A stretch of 64,000 nucleotides of DNA from an uncultured Roseobacter sp. (GCF_947499265.1 NZ_CANMNK010000002.1:372001-436000); one strand, 5' to 3'; positions 1 to 10,042 are shown, numbered from the stretch's first letter. Notes: a model not told the origin generated them from the sequence alone. Translations and numbers: made by a program.

Positions 1-1
1 G

Positions 2-823
2 GTCGTGGTGCCCGCGGGCGCGGACAAGACCGTCTTTATGCTCGCCCCGATGACATCCTTTGTACTGGCGCTGATCGCCTGGGCGGTGATCCCGTTCAAC
101 GAAACCTGGGTGCTTAGCGACATCAATGTCGCCATCCTGTTTGTCTTCGCGGTCTCCTCGCTGGAGGTTTACGGCGTGATCATGGGCGGCTGGGCGTCGA
201 ACTCGAAGTACCCCTTCCTCGGGTCCCTGCGATCTGCGGCGCAGATGATTTCCTACGAAGTGTCGCTGGGCCTGATCATCATCGGGGTGATCATCTCCAC
301 CGGGTCGATGAACTTCGGCGGCATTGTCGCGGCCCAGGATGGCGCCTACGGGTTCTTCAGCTGGTACTGGCTGCCGCATTTCCCGATGGTTTTCCTGTTC
401 TTCATCAGCTGTCTGGCGGAGACCAACCGTCCGCCCTTTGATCTGCCTGAGGCGGAGAGCGAACTGGTGGCGGGGTATCAGGTGGAATATTCCTCGACGC
501 CCTTCCTGCTGTTCATGGCCGGTGAATATATCGCCATCTTCCTGATGTGCGCACTGACCACGCTGCTCTTCTTTGGCGGCTGGCTGTCACCCATTCCGGG
601 CCTGCCCGATGGCGCGCTGTGGATGGTCGCCAAGATGGGCTTCTTCTTCTTCCTCTTCGCGATGGTCAAGGCCATCACCCCGCGCTACCGCTATGACCAG
701 CTGATGCGGCTGGGCTGGAAAGTCTTCCTGCCGTTCAGCCTCGTCTGGGTGGTCTTCGTGGCCTTTGCGGCCAAATTCGACTGGTTCTGGGGCGCTTATG
801 CGCGCTGGGGCATGGGAGGCTAG
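2..823 (+). CDS. nuoH: NADH-quinone oxidoreductase subunit H, 5'-truncated
   Basis: This is the C-terminal part (about 273 residues) of the complex I membrane subunit that joins the peripheral arm to the membrane arm and lines the quinone cavity. The reading frame is open to the left edge, so roughly the first 70 residues of a usual 340-350 residue NuoH lie outside the window. The family motif [17 protein letters not shown] is visible near residue 145 of the visible part, followed by VEYSS, and hydrophobic segments surround it. It is the first gene of the distal nuo operon segment. It is followed by an unusual 133-bp palindrome-rich gap before nuoI, whereas most later junctions in the operon overlap or nearly touch. 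Confidence 0.97.
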   Translation, partial: VVVPAGADKTVFMLAPMTSFVLALIAWAVIPFNETWVLSDINVAILFVFAVSSLEVYGVIMGGWASNSKYPFLGSLRSAAQMISYEVSLGLIIIGVIISTGSMNFGGIVAAQDGAYGFFSWYWLPHFPMVFLFFISCLAETNRPPFDLPEAESELVAGYQVEYSSTPFLLFMAGEYIAIFLMCALTTLLFFGGWLSPIPGLPDGALWMVAKMGFFFFLFAMVKAITPRYRYDQLMRLGWKVFLPFSLVWVVFVAFAAKFDWFWGAYARWGMGG

Positions 824-849
824 TGATGGACCGATTGGATAATGTCCTT

Positions 850-936
850 GCAATGCGCAAAGCGCATTGCATCGCGCCCGACCCCGCCCCCCAGGGCGGG
901 CGCGATTGCGCCCCCCCTCGGTGCCGGGCGCGATGC
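850..936. repeat. Compound palindromic element between nuoH and nuoI
   Basis: Several perfect inverted repeats are nested here. A 9-bp stem GCAATGCGC/GCGCATTGC lies at 850-858 and 862-870 with an AAA loop. A 12-bp stem GCATCGCGCCCG/CGGGCGCGATGC joins 869-880 to 925-936. Inside it, CCCGCCC/GGGCGGG (883-889/894-900) and GGGCGC/GCGCCC (898-903/908-913) share bases, so they are mutually exclusive. The element is very GC-rich and has no convincing coding content. It resembles a REP-like mobile palindrome and would place strong RNA structure inside the operon transcript. Confidence 0.75.
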
Positions 937-956
937 TGGGGTGTCGGAGGTGAACG

Positions 957-1451
957 ATGACACAGATCGACTATACACGCGCCGCCAAGTATTTCCTGCT
1001 GCAGGATTTCTGGGTCGGTATGAAACTGGGGCTGAAGTACTTTTTTGCCCCCAAGGCCACGCTGAACTACCCGCATGAAAAGGGTCCGCTCAGCCCGCGC
1101 TTTCGCGGTGAGCATGCGCTGCGTCGGTATCCGAACGGCGAGGAACGTTGCATCGCCTGCAAGCTTTGCGAGGCGATTTGCCCCGCACAGGCGATCACCA
1201 TCGACGCGGAGCCGCGCGAGGACGGTAGTCGTCGCACCACGCGCTACGACATCGACATGACCAAATGTATCTACTGCGGCTTCTGTCAGGAAGCCTGCCC
1301 GGTGGATGCGATTGTCGAAGGGCCGAACTTCGAGTTCTCTACCGAGACGCGCGAAGAGCTTTACTACGACAAGGAAAAACTGCTGGCCAATGGCGAGCGC
1401 TGGGAGGCCGAGATCGCCCGCAACCTCGAACTGGATGCCCCTTACCGATGA
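957..1451 (+). CDS. nuoI: NADH-quinone oxidoreductase subunit I
   Basis: Peripheral-arm subunit of complex I carrying two [4Fe-4S] clusters (N6a and N6b) that pass electrons toward the quinone site. The 164-residue product has two ferredoxin motifs, [12 protein letters not shown] (Cys65, 68, 71, 75) and [12 protein letters not shown] (Cys104, 107, 110, 114), and a normal length. The ATG at 957 follows a GGAGG ribosome-binding site, a few bases after the palindromic element ends. Its stop overlaps the next gene as ATGA, which implies translational coupling to the carboxymuconolactone-decarboxylase-like gene downstream. Confidence 0.98.
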   Translation: MTQIDYTRAAKYFLLQDFWVGMKLGLKYFFAPKATLNYPHEKGPLSPRFRGEHALRRYPNGEERCIACKLCEAICPAQAITIDAEPREDGSRRTTRYDIDMTKCIYCGFCQEACPVDAIVEGPNFEFSTETREELYYDKEKLLANGERWEAEIARNLELDAPYR

Positions 1452-1834
1452 GCAGCACGGACGCATACACCCGTGGCAAGGCGATGGCGGAGGCCACAAA
1501 CCCAGGCATCGAGGAGGCGCTGGCGGCGCGCTATGATGCCATCCTGCCGGGGTTTTCGACCACGATGATGGAGGTGGCTTTTGGCCATTACTACACGCGC
1601 GAGGGCCTCGACGACAAAACCCGCTATCTGACCACGGTGGCCGCGCTGACGGCGCTTGGCGGGCAGACGGGGCCACAGCTCAAGGTACACATTCGCAACG
1701 CGCTACGTTCCGGGGCGACGCAGCGCGAGGTTGCCGAGGTGATCAACCAAATGGCGCTCTACGGTGGGTTCCCGGCGATGATCAACGCGCTCAACGCGGC
1801 GTTGGAAGTGTTTGAAGACGAGGCGGCCGCATGA
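1448..1834 (+). CDS. Carboxymuconolactone decarboxylase-fold protein, first of tandem pair
   Basis: A 128-residue protein of the carboxymuconolactone decarboxylase (CMD)/AhpD-like fold, recognised from the helical segment [18 protein letters not shown] and the following [22 protein letters not shown] region. It contains no cysteine, so it cannot be an AhpD-type CxxC peroxidase, and its activity is unknown. It overlaps nuoI and the next gene by ATGA at both ends, so it belongs to the nuo transcript. The start at 1448 is chosen for this overlap; the open frame extends further upstream inside nuoI. A role in complex I assembly or in metabolism tied to respiration is only an inference from position. 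Confidence 0.88.
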   Translation: MSSTDAYTRGKAMAEATNPGIEEALAARYDAILPGFSTTMMEVAFGHYYTREGLDDKTRYLTTVAALTALGGQTGPQLKVHIRNALRSGATQREVAEVINQMALYGGFPAMINALNAALEVFEDEAAA

Positions 1835-2250
1835 GCGATCCCAAGAACCCCTTTGAAGGCACAAACCCTTTTGCCGCGATGATGGCGCAGGCGCAGGAGA
1901 TGGCGAAGAGCTTCCCGGCGATGGAGGCGTTTTCGCCCAAGGGGTTCGAGAAGATGATGGGCACCATGCCCAAGGACATGATGGAAATGATGTTCGGCAA
2001 CGCGCTGAACGAAGGTTCGCTGGACGCCCGCACACGGATGCTGTTGACGCTCGCAGGGCTGACCATGCAGGGCGCGCAGAATGACGTGGCCTTCCGGCAA
2101 GCGGTGCGCCATGCGCTGGAGGCAGGGGCCTCCGAGCAGCATATTGTCGAGACGATCGGGCAGATGTCGATGTTTGCAGGCCTGCCCGCCATGACCCGCG
2201 CGCTGGAACTGGCGCAGCAGGTATTGGACGAAGAGAAGGACAAGGAATGA
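1831..2250 (+). CDS. Carboxymuconolactone decarboxylase-fold protein, second of tandem pair
   Basis: A 139-residue paralogue of the preceding gene. The C-terminal two thirds carry the CMD-like pattern ([20 protein letters not shown], then [20 protein letters not shown]). The first 55 residues are different: rich in methionine and phenylalanine, probably helical and amphipathic. There is no cysteine. ATGA overlaps couple it to the gene before and to nuoJ after. The side-by-side position suggests duplication followed by divergence, or a hetero-oligomer, since CMD proteins usually form trimers or hexamers. No substrate can be assigned. Confidence 0.88.
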   Translation: MSDPKNPFEGTNPFAAMMAQAQEMAKSFPAMEAFSPKGFEKMMGTMPKDMMEMMFGNALNEGSLDARTRMLLTLAGLTMQGAQNDVAFRQAVRHALEAGASEQHIVETIGQMSMFAGLPAMTRALELAQQVLDEEKDKE

Positions 2251-2849
2251 CGGTTTTTGCCTTTTACCTGTTTGCGATCAGCGTAATTGCCGGGGGGCTC
2301 TTTACGGTCATCAGCCGCAATCCGGTGCATTCCGTGCTCTGGCTGATCCTGGCGTTCCTCTCCTCGGCGGGGCTCTTTGTGCTGCTGGGCGCGGAGTTCG
2401 TCGCCATGCTGCTGATCATCGTCTATGTGGGCGCGGTCGCGGTACTGTTCCTCTTCGTGGTGATGATGCTGGACGTGGACTTTGCCGAGCTGAAGGCGGA
2501 GATGGCGAAATACATGCCGCTGGCGCTGCTGATCGGGCTGGTGATCCTGATGCAATTCGTGATGGCCTTCGGGGCCTGGGAAAGCAACGCTGCTGCCGAA
2601 GGGCTGCGCGCGCAGGTGATGCCGGTCGACCGACACAACACCGAAGCGCTGGGGATGATCCTTTACGATCAATATTTCCTGCTCTTCCAACTGGCGGGTC
2701 TGATCCTGCTGGTGGCGATGATCGGGGCGATTGTGCTGACGCTGCGCCACCGCTCGGATGTGAAGCGGCAGGATGTAGTTGCCCAGATGATGCGCGACCC
2801 CGCCGTCGCGATGGAACTGAAAGACGTCAAGCCGGGGCAGGGCTTGTAA
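2247..2849 (+). CDS. nuoJ: NADH-quinone oxidoreductase subunit J
   Basis: Membrane subunit of complex I, 200 residues with about five transmembrane helices. The conserved third helix is visible as [20 protein letters not shown] (its pi-bulge region participates in coupling in known structures). It starts at an ATG that overlaps the stop of the CMD-like gene and ends in TAATG, where the stop overlaps the start of a 26-codon ORF. Length and topology are normal for alphaproteobacterial NuoJ. Confidence 0.97.
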   Translation: MTVFAFYLFAISVIAGGLFTVISRNPVHSVLWLILAFLSSAGLFVLLGAEFVAMLLIIVYVGAVAVLFLFVVMMLDVDFAELKAEMAKYMPLALLIGLVILMQFVMAFGAWESNAAAEGLRAQVMPVDRHNTEALGMILYDQYFLLFQLAGLILLVAMIGAIVLTLRHRSDVKRQDVVAQMMRDPAVAMELKDVKPGQGL

Positions 2850-2929
2850 TGGACGGAGACCAGATAGCCATACTGGTCGCTGTAGCTGTCGCAGTCCTTG
2901 CGGCACTTGGATACTTCAACCGGACCTAG
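2849..2929 (+). CDS. Single-pass membrane microprotein in nuo operon
   Basis: A 26-codon ORF that starts in the TAATG overlap with nuoJ and ends 17 bp before nuoK. The product has a short acidic N-terminus (MDGDQ), about 16 hydrophobic residues ([16 protein letters not shown]) and a small polar tail (YFNRT). This is the layout of a single transmembrane helix with its acidic end outside the membrane core. It is too short for ordinary gene callers. The exact overlap and the filling of the nuoJ-nuoK gap argue that it is translated. A structural or assembly role in complex I is inferred only from position. Confidence 0.6.
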   Translation: MDGDQIAILVAVAVAVLAALGYFNRT

Positions 2930-2946
2930 ATGCCGGGAGGGACGAA

Positions 2947-3252
2947 ATGATTGGACTAGAACATTACCTGACAGTGGCGGCGACGCTCTTTGTCATTGGC
3001 ATCTTCGGGCTGTTTCTCAACCGCAAGAACATCATCATCCTGCTGATGAGCATCGAATTGATGCTCTTGGCGGTGAACATCAATCTGGTCGCCTTCTCCA
3101 GTTTCCTCGGGGATCTGGTGGGCCAGGTCTTCACGCTCTTTGTTCTGACGGTTGCTGCTGCGGAGGCGGCAATCGGTCTGGCCATTCTGGTCTGTTTCTT
3201 CCGCAACCGCGGCACCATCGCCGTGGAAGACGTCAACGTGATGAAGGGCTAA
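2947..3252 (+). CDS. nuoK: NADH-quinone oxidoreductase subunit K
   Basis: Small antiporter-like membrane subunit of complex I, 101 residues with three transmembrane helices. The two buried glutamates important for proton transfer are present, in [10 protein letters not shown] and in [12 protein letters not shown]. The ATG at 2947 follows a GGGAGG ribosome-binding site at 2935-2940. It ends 6 bp before nuoL. Length matches the family exactly. Confidence 0.97.
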   Translation: MIGLEHYLTVAATLFVIGIFGLFLNRKNIIILLMSIELMLLAVNINLVAFSSFLGDLVGQVFTLFVLTVAAAEAAIGLAILVCFFRNRGTIAVEDVNVMKG

Positions 3253-3258
3253 GGCACA

Positions 3259-5436
3259 ATGGAAACCATCATCCTCTTTGCCCCGCTGGTGGGCGCGCTT
3301 TTGTGCGGGTTCGGCTGGCGCGTCTTTGGCGAGACCGCTGCGATGTGGATTGCCACCTCGCTGCTCTTTGTCTCGGCGATCCTGTCCTGGGTTGTGTTCC
3401 TCACCTTCGACGGCACGACCGAACAGATCCAGATCTTGCGCTGGATCGAAAGCGGCACGCTCAGCACCGATTGGGCGATCCGCCTTGACCGGCTGACGGC
3501 GATCATGCTGATCGTAATCACCACGGTTTCCAGCCTCGTACACCTCTATTCCTTTGGCTACATGGACCACGATCCCCAGTGGAAAGAGGGCGAGACCTAC
3601 AAACCCCGCTTCTTTGCTTACCTCTCGTTCTTCACCTTTGCGATGTTGATGCTGGTGACAGCGGACAACCTGGTGCAGATGTTCTTTGGCTGGGAGGGTG
3701 TCGGTGTCGCCTCCTACCTGTTGATTGGATTTTACTACCGCAAGCCCTCCGCCAATGCGGCGGCGATCAAGGCCTTCGTGGTCAACCGCGTTGGCGACTT
3801 CGGCTTTGCGCTTGGGATCTTTGCGCTGTTCTTCCTGACCGATAGCATCAATTTCGACGATGTCTTCGCCGCCGCGCCGGATCTGGCGGAGACGCAGCTG
3901 ACCTTCCTCTGGGGGGAATGGAACGCGGCCAATCTGGTGGCTTTGCTGCTCTTCATCGGGGCCATGGGTAAATCGGCACAGCTGCTGCTGCACACCTGGC
4001 TGCCGGACGCGATGGAAGGGCCGACCCCGGTTTCCGCGCTCATTCACGCGGCGACCATGGTGACCGCAGGCGTTTTCCTCGTTTGCCGCATGTCGCCGAT
4101 CATGGAATTCGCGCCGGAGACCGCGGCCTTCATCACCGTCATCGGCGCCACCACGGCCTTCTTCGCCGCGACGGTTGGCCTCGTGCAGACCGACATTAAA
4201 CGGGTGATTGCCTACTCAACCTGCTCGCAGCTCGGCTATATGTTCGTGGCGGCGGGCGTCGGCATGTATTCGGCGGCGATGTTCCATCTCTTCACTCATG
4301 CCTTCTTCAAGGCGATGCTGTTTTTGGGCGCGGGCTCGGTCATCCATGCGATGCACCATGAGCAGGACATGATGAACTACGGCGGGCTGCGCAAAAAGAT
4401 CCCCTATACCTTCTGGGCGATGATGATCGGCACGCTGGCCATCACCGGCCTGGGTATTCCGGTCTGGATTCTCACGCTGGGCGAGATCCCGATTGGTTTT
4501 GCGGGCTTCCAGTCCAAGGATGCGATTGTCGAAAGCGCCTATGCGGCGGGCTCTATGTATGGGTTCTGGGCGCTGGTGGTCGCGGCGCTCTTCACCAGCT
4601 TCTACAGCTGGCGGCTGATGTTCCTCACCTTCTACGGCGAGCCACGCGGCGACAAACACACGCATGACCACGCGCATGAAAGCCCGATGACAATGATTGT
4701 CCCGCTGGGCGTGCTGGCGCTGGGGGCGATTTTTGCGGGCATGGTCTGGTACGGGTCCTTCTTTGGCCACACCGACAAGGTCGCGAAATTCTACGGTATT
4801 CCTTACGCGGAAGCCGGGGCGCATGGCGCGGGTCACAGTGACGAGACCCACGCAGAACATGTGGCGGATGGCACCGCCGATGAACACCATGGCGATGCGG
4901 CAGAGGGTGCGCATGCGGACGACGGCCATGGCGAAGCCAAAGGCAAAGACGGTGAGCATCACTATGCCTTCACCGGCCAGCCGGGGGAAGGCGCGCTCTA
5001 CATTGCCCCTGAGAACACGCTATTGGATGATGCGCATAAGGTACCCTATTGGGTGAAAACCTCACCTTTCGCCGCCATGCTGCTGGGCTTCCTGACCGCC
5101 TATTGGTTCTACATCAAGAACCCGTCGCTGCCCGGTCGTCTGGCCGAAAACCAGCGGCCCCTATACCTGTTTCTCAAGAACAAGTGGTACTTTGACGAAC
5201 TCTATGACGTGATCTTCGTTGGTCCCGCAAAATGGATCGGCAGCTTCCTGTGGAAACGCGGTGATGGCGATGTGATCGACGGCGGCCTGAATGGCGTGGC
5301 CATGGGGATCATTCCGTTCTTCACCCGCCTCGCGGGCCGGGCGCAGTCGGGCTACATCTTCACCTATGCTTTCGCGATGGTCATTGGCATCGCGGTGCTT
5401 GTCACCTGGATGACGATGAGCGGAGGAGCAAACTGA
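3259..5436 (+). CDS. nuoL: NADH-quinone oxidoreductase subunit L
   Basis: Distal proton-pumping antiporter-like subunit of complex I, 725 residues. The channel motif [20 protein letters not shown] is intact near residue 250. The C-terminal part fits the long lateral helix and terminal membrane segments of NuoL. It is longer than typical NuoL (about 610-650) because of histidine-rich polar insertions at about residues 465-477 ([11 protein letters not shown]) and 522-570, where 10 histidines occur among acidic residues. The insert is in frame and codon use does not change, so it is a real part of the protein. The stop overlaps the nuoM start (TGATG). Confidence 0.98.
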   Translation: METIILFAPLVGALLCGFGWRVFGETAAMWIATSLLFVSAILSWVVFLTFDGTTEQIQILRWIESGTLSTDWAIRLDRLTAIMLIVITTVSSLVHLYSFGYMDHDPQWKEGETYKPRFFAYLSFFTFAMLMLVTADNLVQMFFGWEGVGVASYLLIGFYYRKPSANAAAIKAFVVNRVGDFGFALGIFALFFLTDSINFDDVFAAAPDLAETQLTFLWGEWNAANLVALLLFIGAMGKSAQLLLHTWLPDAMEGPTPVSALIHAATMVTAGVFLVCRMSPIMEFAPETAAFITVIGATTAFFAATVGLVQTDIKRVIAYSTCSQLGYMFVAAGVGMYSAAMFHLFTHAFFKAMLFLGAGSVIHAMHHEQDMMNYGGLRKKIPYTFWAMMIGTLAITGLGIPVWILTLGEIPIGFAGFQSKDAIVESAYAAGSMYGFWALVVAALFTSFYSWRLMFLTFYGEPRGDKHTHDHAHESPMTMIVPLGVLALGAIFAGMVWYGSFFGHTDKVAKFYGIPYAEAGAHGAGHSDETHAEHVADGTADEHHGDAAEGAHADDGHGEAKGKDGEHHYAFTGQPGEGALYIAPENTLLDDAHKVPYWVKTSPFAAMLLGFLTAYWFYIKNPSLPGRLAENQRPLYLFLKNKWYFDELYDVIFVGPAKWIGSFLWKRGDGDVIDGGLNGVAMGIIPFFTRLAGRAQSGYIFTYAFAMVIGIAVLVTWMTMSGGAN

Positions 5437-6977
5437 TGGACAATCTTCTGTCGATTGTGACCTTCATCCCGGCGATGGCGGCGTTGATCCTCGCGGTGTT
5501 CCTGCGCGGCGATGATGAGGCGGCGAACCGCAATGCCAAATGGCTGGCCATGGCGGCGACCTCGATGACCTTCTTGGTGTCGCTTTTCATTCTCGCGGAA
5601 TTCGATCCGAACGACACGGGTTTCCAGTTTGTCGAACAGGCGCCGTGGCTTCTGGGCCTGCAATACAAGATGGGCGTCGATGGCATTTCCGTGCTCTTCG
5701 TGATGCTGACTACCTTCATGATGCCGCTGGTGATCGCGGCCTCCTGGAACGTGGAAACCCGCGTCAAGGAATACATGATCGCCTTCCTGCTGCTGGAAAC
5801 GCTGATGCTGGGTGTGTTCATGGCGCTGGATCTGGTACTCTTCTATCTGTTCTTTGAGGCAGGGCTCATTCCGATGTTCCTGATCATCGGCATCTGGGGG
5901 GGTGCGAACCGCATCTATGCGAGCTTCAAGTTCTTCCTCTACACCTTCCTCGGCTCGGTGCTGATGCTGGTGGCGATGGTGGGCATGTTTGCGGATGCCG
6001 GTACCACCGACATCGAAGTGCTGCTGAACCACCAGTTCGCCTTTGAGACCTTTTCCATCGCCGGGGTGACCATCGTTGGCGGGCTGCAGACACTGCTCTT
6101 CATCGCTTTCTTCGCCAGCTTCGCGGTCAAGATGCCGATGTGGCCGGTACACACCTGGCTGCCGGATGCGCACGTGCAGGCGCCCACCGCAGGCTCCGTC
6201 GTCCTGGCGGCGATCCTCTTGAAAATGGGGGGCTATGGTTTCCTGCGCTTCTCGCTGCCGATGTTCCCGGTGGGTTCCGAGGTGATGACACCGCTGGTCC
6301 TGTGGATGTCGGCGATTGCGATTGTCTACACGTCGCTTGTCGCCCTTGTTCAGGAAGACATGAAGAAGCTGATCGCCTATTCCTCGGTGGCGCACATGGG
6401 CTTTGTGACCATGGGGATTTTTGCCGCGAACCAGCAGGGTGTGGATGGCGCGATTTTCCAGATGATCAGCCACGGGTTTATCTCCGGCGCGCTCTTCCTC
6501 TGCGTCGGCGTGATCTATGATCGGATGCACACCCGTGACATCGATGCCTATGGCGGGCTGGTAAACCGGATGCCGGCATATGCGCTGATCTTCATGCTCT
6601 TCACCATGGCCAATGTGGGCCTGCCGGGCACCTCCGGGTTTGTCGGTGAATTCCTGACACTGATGGCGGTTTTCCAGGTCAACACCTGGGTGGCGGCGGT
6701 AGCGACCACAGGCGTGATTTTCTCGGCGGCCTATGCGCTCTGGCTTTATCGCCGGGTGGTCATGGGGGACCTGATCAAGGAGAGCCTGCGCTCGATCACC
6801 GATATGACGCCGCGGGAACGCTGGATCTTTGCGCCATTGGTGGTGATGACGCTGCTGTTGGGGGTCTACCCGGCGCTGGTGCTGGACATCACCGGGCCTG
6901 CCGTTGCGGCACTGGTCGGCAATTACGATACGGCACTGGCCGCAGCCGAAGCTGCGTCCCAGTTGGCGTCGAACTAA
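5436..6977 (+). CDS. nuoM: NADH-quinone oxidoreductase subunit M
   Basis: Antiporter-like proton-pumping subunit of complex I, 513 residues and about 14 membrane helices. Conserved pieces include the helix-5 glutamate in [14 protein letters not shown] and the broken-helix motif [20 protein letters not shown] with its lysine in [10 protein letters not shown]. The start overlaps the nuoL stop by one base, and nuoN follows after 12 bp. No insertions or deletions are evident. Confidence 0.98.
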   Translation: MDNLLSIVTFIPAMAALILAVFLRGDDEAANRNAKWLAMAATSMTFLVSLFILAEFDPNDTGFQFVEQAPWLLGLQYKMGVDGISVLFVMLTTFMMPLVIAASWNVETRVKEYMIAFLLLETLMLGVFMALDLVLFYLFFEAGLIPMFLIIGIWGGANRIYASFKFFLYTFLGSVLMLVAMVGMFADAGTTDIEVLLNHQFAFETFSIAGVTIVGGLQTLLFIAFFASFAVKMPMWPVHTWLPDAHVQAPTAGSVVLAAILLKMGGYGFLRFSLPMFPVGSEVMTPLVLWMSAIAIVYTSLVALVQEDMKKLIAYSSVAHMGFVTMGIFAANQQGVDGAIFQMISHGFISGALFLCVGVIYDRMHTRDIDAYGGLVNRMPAYALIFMLFTMANVGLPGTSGFVGEFLTLMAVFQVNTWVAAVATTGVIFSAAYALWLYRRVVMGDLIKESLRSITDMTPRERWIFAPLVVMTLLLGVYPALVLDITGPAVAALVGNYDTALAAAEAASQLASN

Positions 6978-6989
6978 AGGACGGACATC

Positions 6990-8435
6990 ATGGTATCCGC
7001 TGATTTGACACTTGTGCTGCCGGAAATTCTGCTGGCGGTTTATGCCATGGTCATGCTGCTGGTGGCCGTCTACACATCCAAGGACGGGCTGGCCTCGACG
7101 CTGCTGTGGATGACCGCGGCGGTGATGGCCGCTCTGGGCCTCTGGATCGCAACCACCGGCGAAGGATCGGCCACGGCCTTCAACGGGATGCTGATCCTGG
7201 ACGGGTTCTCGCGGTTTGCAAAGGTCACCATTCTGCTGTCCGCCGCTGCCGTGCTGATCATGTCGGAAGGCTATATGAAGGCCCGCGACCTGCTGCGGTT
7301 CGAGTACCCGCTGCTGGTGGCGCTGAGTGCCGTGGGCATGATGGTCATGGTGTCGGCGGGCGATCTGATGGCGCTTTACATGGGGCTGGAACTGCAATCG
7401 CTGGCGCTTTATGTGGTCGCCTCGCTGCGCCGCGATAGCGTGAAATCGACCGAAGCGGGGCTGAAGTATTTCGTGCTCGGCGCGCTCTCTTCCGGCTTGC
7501 TGCTTTATGGGGCGTCGCTGGTTTATGGCTACGCGGGCACCACGCTCTTCTCCGGCATCATCGAAACCGCGCAGCATGGCGAGGTGTCTCTGGGCCTGCT
7601 CTTTGGTCTGGTGTTCCTGATCTCCGGCATGGCCTTCAAGGTCTCCGCCGTGCCCTTCCACATGTGGACGCCGGATGTGTATGAAGGCTCGCCCACACCG
7701 GTCACCGCCTTCTTTGCCACCGCCCCAAAGGTGGCGGCGATGGGTCTCTTTGCGCGCGTGCTGCATGATGCGTTCGGCAATGCGGTCAGCGACTGGAGCC
7801 AGATTGTGGCGCTGCTCTCTGTGCTCTCGATGTTCCTGGGCGCGGTGGCGGCCATTGGACAGAGTAACATCAAACGTCTGATGGCGTTTTCCTCGATTGC
7901 GCATATGGGCTATGCGCTGATGGGATTAGCCGCGGGCACCGTGCTGGGGGTGCAGGCGATGCTGATCTATATGGCGATCTATGTGACGATGAATGTCGGC
8001 ACCTTTGCTTTCATCCTGATGATGGAAAAAGATGGCCAGCCGGTCACGGATATCGCCTCCCTCAACATGTATGCCAAACGCGAGCCGGGCAAGGCGCTGG
8101 CCATGCTGGTGCTGCTTTTCAGCCTTGCAGGCGTGCCGCCGATGCTGGGGTTCTTCGGCAAGTTCTACGTGCTGCGCGCAGCCTATGAGGCGGATCTCGC
8201 CTGGCTTGCCATTGCCGGCGTGATCGCCTCAGTGATCGGGGCCTATTATTACCTGCGGATCGTCTTTTTCATGTATTTTGGCGACGAAAGTCAAGAAGGG
8301 CTCGATTCCGGTGGATCGACGACGGTCCTTTGGGGGTTCCTCATGGCGTCTGCTGCGATCATGGTTCTGGGCATCGTGAATATGTTCGGTGTGGAATCGG
8401 CAGCAGCAGCAGCGGCTGCGACGTTGGTCAACTGA
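6990..8435 (+). CDS. nuoN: NADH-quinone oxidoreductase subunit N
   Basis: Third antiporter-like subunit of complex I and last gene of the nuo operon, 481 residues. The family motif [20 protein letters not shown] is present near residue 225, with the channel lysine in [19 protein letters not shown] sequence precedes the ATG. The gene is followed by 64 bp containing a copy of the window's 30-nt repeat and then birA. The same direction and short gap suggest birA, coaX and rnj may be read from the nuo transcript as well as from their own promoter. Confidence 0.98.
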   Translation: MVSADLTLVLPEILLAVYAMVMLLVAVYTSKDGLASTLLWMTAAVMAALGLWIATTGEGSATAFNGMLILDGFSRFAKVTILLSAAAVLIMSEGYMKARDLLRFEYPLLVALSAVGMMVMVSAGDLMALYMGLELQSLALYVVASLRRDSVKSTEAGLKYFVLGALSSGLLLYGASLVYGYAGTTLFSGIIETAQHGEVSLGLLFGLVFLISGMAFKVSAVPFHMWTPDVYEGSPTPVTAFFATAPKVAAMGLFARVLHDAFGNAVSDWSQIVALLSVLSMFLGAVAAIGQSNIKRLMAFSSIAHMGYALMGLAAGTVLGVQAMLIYMAIYVTMNVGTFAFILMMEKDGQPVTDIASLNMYAKREPGKALAMLVLLFSLAGVPPMLGFFGKFYVLRAAYEADLAWLAIAGVIASVIGAYYYLRIVFFMYFGDESQEGLDSGGSTTVLWGFLMASAAIMVLGIVNMFGVESAAAAAAATLVN

Positions 8436-8467
8436 CCTGGGCGCTGCACGTTTTGGCTGACCGACCC

Positions 8468-8496
8468 TTCGGGGAGGATATTTTGGGCCAGAAGAA
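8468..8496 (-). repeat. Dispersed 30-nt repeat, copy A
   Basis: Read on the minus strand this copy begins TTCTTCTGGCCCAAAATATC and continues into a C-rich stretch. Its first 20 bases are identical to copy D at 44957. Unlike the other three copies, it is inverted relative to the flanking genes, and its GAAGAA end lies 3 nt before the birA start codon. There it could double as a weak ribosome-binding region. Confidence 0.75.
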
Positions 8497-8499
8497 ATC

Positions 8500-9249
8500 A
8501 TGAAAGGCTGGCCTGAGGGATATGGCCGTGTGGTTCTGGAGCGTGTTGGCTCGACACTGGACGAGGCGGCGCGGCGTGCCCCTGAAACACCCGGTGCGTT
8601 CTGGGTTCTGGCCCATCATCAGACAGTTGCGCGGGGCAGGCGGGGTCGCGCTTGGGTCATGCCGGTTGGCAACTTTGCCGCGACCCTTCTGTTGCATCCG
8701 ACTGAACAGCCCGGCGTGGCCGCCTTGCGCTCTTTTGTGATGTCGCTGGCGGTTTACCGGGCATTCGTGGATGTCACCGGGGAGCCTGATGCCTTCACCC
8801 TGAAATGGCCCAATGACGTCTTGCTCAATGGCGGTAAGGTTGCGGGCATCCTTTTGGAAAGTGCGGGTCAGGGCGGGCAGATGGGGCCATTGGCCATTGG
8901 CGTGGGGGTCAATTTGATCGCAGCACCAGAGGCCTCCGAGGTGGAAGCACATGCCATTGCGCCGGTTTCGCTGAAGGGCGAGACCGGGGCTGAGGTGGGA
9001 CCTGAGGGGTTTTTGGCGGTTCTGGCGGGTCACTACGCCGTGCTTGAGGCGCAGTTTACGAATTTCGGTTTTGCGCCGATCAGAACCGCATGGCTCGCTC
9101 ATGCCGCGCGTTTGGGTCAGCCGATTGTTGCGCGCACGGGCCGCGAGGAAATTGCCGGTACCTTTGAGGACGTGGACGCCGATGGTAACCTGATGCTGCG
9201 CACATCGCGCGGCTTGCGCGCCATTGCCGCTGCGGATGTGTTTTTTTAA
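8500..9249 (+). CDS. birA: Biotin--[acetyl-CoA-carboxylase] ligase
   Basis: Class I biotin protein ligase, 249 residues. It makes biotinyl-5'-AMP and transfers biotin to carboxylase carrier lysines. The biotin/ATP loop is seen as ARGRRGRAWV with NFAATLLL after it, and the catalytic KWPNDVLLNGGKVAGILLES block follows. There is no N-terminal winged helix, so it is not a BirA-type repressor. It sits between nuoN and coaX, an order seen in many alphaproteobacteria. Ribosome binding is poor (AGAAGAA from the repeat), which fits low expression. Confidence 0.95.
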   Translation: MKGWPEGYGRVVLERVGSTLDEAARRAPETPGAFWVLAHHQTVARGRRGRAWVMPVGNFAATLLLHPTEQPGVAALRSFVMSLAVYRAFVDVTGEPDAFTLKWPNDVLLNGGKVAGILLESAGQGGQMGPLAIGVGVNLIAAPEASEVEAHAIAPVSLKGETGAEVGPEGFLAVLAGHYAVLEAQFTNFGFAPIRTAWLAHAARLGQPIVARTGREEIAGTFEDVDADGNLMLRTSRGLRAIAAADVFF

Positions 9250-9268
9250 CCCATGAAGGAGGGTACCC

Positions 9269-10042
9269 ATGCTCCTGGCGATTGATTGCGGGAACACGAA
9301 CACGGTCTTTGCCATATGGGATGGTGAGCAGTTTCTGGCCTCCTGGCGCACCTCGACGGAATGGCAGCGCACGGCGGATCAATACTACGTCTGGCTCTCG
9401 ACCCTGATGCGGCTGCAGGGCATTGAGGCGCAGATCACCGATATGATCGTCTCATCAACCGTGCCGCGCGTGGTCTTCAACCTGCGTGTTCTGGCGGATC
9501 GCTATTTCAACACCCGGCCTTTGGTGGTGGGCAAATCCGATTGCCTTTTGCCCGTGGACGTCCGCGTCGATCAGGGCACGCAGGTGGGCCCGGACCGCTT
9601 GGTCAATACCGTCGCAGGCCATGATCTTTACGGCGGTGATCTGATCATGGTGGATTTCGGCACGGCCACCACCTTTGATGTGGTCGATACCGATGGGGCC
9701 TATATCGGTGGCGTTATTGCTCCCGGCGTGAACCTGAGCCTTGAAGCCTTGCACCAGGCCGCCGCCGCTCTGCCACATGTGGACATCTCCAAACCACAGG
9801 CGGTGATTGGCACCAATACGGTGACCTGTATGCAATCTGGTGTTTTTTGGGGTTATGTCGGGCTCGTGCGTGAGATATGTGCCCGGATTAAAGCAGAGCG
9901 TGATCGAGAGATGCGCGTGATATCAACGGGGGGGCTGGCCCCGCTTTTCCAGCAGTCCGAAGCGCTATTTGACGCTTTTGAGGACGATCTGACGACACAC
10001 GGCCTGACCGTGATTCACAAGTATAACAAGGACAACGCTTAA
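9269..10042 (+). CDS. coaX: Type III pantothenate kinase
   Basis: Phosphorylates pantothenate in the first step of coenzyme A synthesis; the CoaX family belongs to the ASKHA superfamily. The 257-residue product begins LLAIDCGNTNTVFAIWDG (phosphate loop) and carries VGPDRLVNT and DFGTATTFDVVD. A strong GGAGGG site precedes the ATG. It is 19 bp after birA and 5 bp before rnj. The proximity of biotin ligase and CoA synthesis may reflect shared acyl-CoA metabolism. Confidence 0.97.
   Translation: MLLAIDCGNTNTVFAIWDGEQFLASWRTSTEWQRTADQYYVWLSTLMRLQGIEAQITDMIVSSTVPRVVFNLRVLADRYFNTRPLVVGKSDCLLPVDVRVDQGTQVGPDRLVNTVAGHDLYGGDLIMVDFGTATTFDVVDTDGAYIGGVIAPGVNLSLEALHQAAAALPHVDISKPQAVIGTNTVTCMQSGVFWGYVGLVREICARIKAERDREMRVISTGGLAPLFQQSEALFDAFEDDLTTHGLTVIHKYNKDNA

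Noticed and set aside
826..960. 44-residue ORF between nuoH and nuoI (MDRLDNVLAMRK...)
   Set aside because: It is made almost entirely of the palindromic element, is rich in Pro, Arg and Cys, has no ribosome site and resembles no protein.
5364..7904. Long antisense open frame over nuoM/nuoN
   Set aside because: His/Arg/Gln-rich translation is the mirror of GC-rich codons in real, conserved genes on the other strand.
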